33,042 bases of DNA. It comes from JBKEDS01 sp047975545 (GTDB lineage Bacteria > Bacteroidota > Bacteroidia > Flavobacteriales > Flavobacteriaceae). The position numbers and the translations under genes are program-made. A model generated the notes under the pieces. That model worked only from the letters and a program-made list of their open reading frames with translations. It was not told the DNA's origin and ran no database searches. Location of the stretch: the NCBI GenBank assembly GCA_047975545.1, contig JBKEDS010000016.1, forward strand, positions 1 to 33,042, given 5' to 3'. Each line of letters opens with the position of its first letter. Positions within the stretch are counted from its first letter, which is position 1. Shown in pieces: positions 31,428 to 33,042 of this stretch.

Positions 31428-33005
31428 ATGAAAAAAATAATAACATACAGCCTTTTGTTTTTTAGCATATTGATGTCCTGCGAGGTAACCGATTTCAATT
31501 TGCAGGACAACCCCAACGCACTAACACCGCTATCGGCCAACCCCGATTATGTGCTTAACGAAATCCAAATAAAATTTAGTGAAGCCATGGGCGAGTTTAT
31601 CGAAAATACCGATAGAATAATGCGGTACAAGACCATGAACGGCACGTATAGCGAAATGGCAAGTGCCGATGCCTTGGAAGATGCCTGGAGCGACGTTTAC
31701 GAAATTTCGCAAAACGTAGTGATTATTGAAGAATATGTTGAAAACAATCCCGATTTTACCTTTCACCGTGGTATTGCAAGGCTATTGCAAGCCTATGCCA
31801 TGGCAACCTTGGTTGATTATTTGGGCGATATTCCATATTCCGAAGCCAATAACCCCGCCATTTTTAATCCTGTTGCCGATGATGATGAAGCCATTTACAC
31901 CAATCTTTTGGAAAGCATAGATTTAGCTATTACCGATGTAAACAACGCCGAGGTGTCGCCGCTAACCGACCTTTATTACGGTGCCGATAAAACCGCTTGG
32001 ATTAAATTGGCCAATTCGTTAAAGCTAAAAATGTACATAAACACAGGAAACCAAACGGCCGTTAGCGCTTTAATATCGACCAATAACCTAATCAATAGTA
32101 CCGATACCGATTTCGAGTTTAAATACTCAACCGCAACAGCGCCCGATAGCAGGCATCCTTTTTACAGCTCGGCTTCTTATGGGGCGGAGGATTTTTCAAG
32201 CTATATAGGCAATAATTTTATGTGGATGCTTAAAGACTCCAAAAGCATTAAGGATCCGCGGCTACGGTATTACCTGTACCGCCAAACCAATGTTAACCCG
32301 CAAGACGATACCAGCGGCAATTATTTAAGGTGCGAAGGCGACCCCTCGTTCGACTACTGTTATGTAGGCGATTATTATTGGGGGCGCGATCACGGCGATA
32401 ACGGCTCGCGCCCGGCCGACGGATTTAAAAAAACAACCTATGGCGTATACCCCATTGGCGGGGCTTTCGATGAGGATAATGCCGTACCCGCAAACGAAAC
32501 CTCCAATATGGGCGGAGCGGGTATCGCACCTATTTTATTATCTTCATACGTATATTTCCTAAAAGCCGAAGCTGTGCTTTCCTTGGGCGTTTCGGGCGAT
32601 GCTTGGGCTTATATCGAAAGCGGCATTCGGGAGTCCATGGCAAAAGTACTTGGCTTTAACGCTGCAACGGCAAGTTCATCCTATGCCGCCACCACCACCG
32701 ACATCGACAGTTATGTAAGCATCGTTTCAACCGAATTCAATGCCGCTTCGGATAGCGGCAAGTTGGATATTGTAATGCGCGAGTATTATTTAAGCGGCTT
32801 TGGCAATGCCATAGAAGCCTACAATGCTTACCGCAGGACGGGATATCCTTCGGATTTGCAAGTGCCTATAAAAAATAAAGATGTACCCTTTCCAAGAACC
32901 TTTTTATTGCCAAGCCATGCGGTAAATTCCAACGCATCGCTTAACCAACGGGCTACGACCAATCAGGTGTTTTGGGACACAAACCCCGCAGGATTTATTC
33001 AATAA
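31428..33005 (+). CDS. SusD/RagB family surface lipoprotein
   Basis: SusD-like lipoproteins form the lid of the SusC transporter and bind the substrate outside the cell. The 525-residue protein has a lipoprotein signal MKKIITYSLLFFSILMSCEV with the lipidated Cys18. The sequence (NPNALTPLSANPDYVLNEIQ, then a helical TPR-like core with IARLLQAYAMATLVDYLGDI) fits the SusD-like group 2 family. The C-terminal region ends with NQRATTNQVFWDTNPAGF. The substrate cannot be read from the sequence. The next gene begins 14 bases downstream, suggesting the locus continues past the window. Confidence 0.93.
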   Translation: MKKIITYSLLFFSILMSCEVTDFNLQDNPNALTPLSANPDYVLNEIQIKFSEAMGEFIENTDRIMRYKTMNGTYSEMASADALEDAWSDVYEISQNVVIIEEYVENNPDFTFHRGIARLLQAYAMATLVDYLGDIPYSEANNPAIFNPVADDDEAIYTNLLESIDLAITDVNNAEVSPLTDLYYGADKTAWIKLANSLKLKMYINTGNQTAVSALISTNNLINSTDTDFEFKYSTATAPDSRHPFYSSASYGAEDFSSYIGNNFMWMLKDSKSIKDPRLRYYLYRQTNVNPQDDTSGNYLRCEGDPSFDYCYVGDYYWGRDHGDNGSRPADGFKKTTYGVYPIGGAFDEDNAVPANETSNMGGAGIAPILLSSYVYFLKAEAVLSLGVSGDAWAYIESGIRESMAKVLGFNAATASSSYAATTTDIDSYVSIVSTEFNAASDSGKLDIVMREYYLSGFGNAIEAYNAYRRTGYPSDLQVPIKNKDVPFPRTFLLPSHAVNSNASLNQRATTNQVFWDTNPAGFIQ

Positions 33006-33019
33006 TAAAATTATTAAAG

Positions 33020-33042
33020 ATGAAAAAAATAGCATTAATAGT
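33020..33042 (+). CDS. Start of a further gene, cut by the window edge
   Basis: ATG followed by AAA AAA ATA GCA TTA ATA GT encodes MKKIALI, which looks like the beginning of a signal peptide. Its position 14 bases after susD suggests a secreted or lipoprotein component of the same glycan locus. Nothing more can be said from seven codons. Confidence 0.5.

Overview
The window comes from a Bacteroidota genome, most likely a member of the Flavobacteriaceae. The evidence is a SusC/SusD pair, promoters of the TTG-N19-TAnnTTTG type, almost no Shine-Dalgarno sequences, TAA as the usual stop, an OmpA with thrombospondin type-3 calcium repeats, and the gene order rpmF-fabH-accB-accC. It looks chromosomal. 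I see no phage, insertion sequence, plasmid gene or CRISPR array. All calls come from reading the sequence; no database was searched.

Layout. Positions 1-3313 hold the end of rpmF followed by fabH, accB and accC, which start fatty acid synthesis. Positions 3314-3989 are a gene-free stretch packed with palindromic repeats. Positions 3990-6135 (minus) hold a WbpE-like sugar aminotransferase overlapping galE, and 6265-7503 holds the Kdo transferase waaA; all three suit envelope glycan synthesis. Next come hflX (minus), an endonuclease/exonuclease/phosphatase family protein, and a Mn-type superoxide dismutase (minus). Positions 10676-19042 hold an AddA-like helicase-nuclease, a separately controlled ompA, an AddB-like nuclease and an NrtR-type regulator with a degenerate Nudix box. 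A tRNA-Ala(GGC) follows on the minus strand. Then come a MATE transporter, a 57-residue membrane protein too short for usual gene calling, and a tight run of an OsmC-like protein, a PNGase F-like glycoamidase, recJ and an MFS transporter. An acyl-CoA thioesterase lies on the minus strand at 26330-26839. From 26879 to the right edge is a glycan-uptake locus: a membrane-anchored regulator (minus), then susC, susD and the first codons of another secreted protein.

The most striking observation is the regulator beside susC. Its ORF stops at 27131, but the same frame continues through 82 more codons to 26879, broken only by three in-frame TAA codons, and spells a recognisable LuxR-type helix-turn-helix. 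The sensor and membrane anchor therefore appear cut from the DNA-binding domain by substitutions alone. A 10-bp direct repeat at 22-bp spacing upstream of susC may be its former operator. Other points of interest are the PNGase F-like enzyme with a long extension and a possible type IX secretion tail, a repeat element embedded inside the terminator between the EEP gene and sodA, and the loss of iron-sulfur cysteines in the AddB-like protein.
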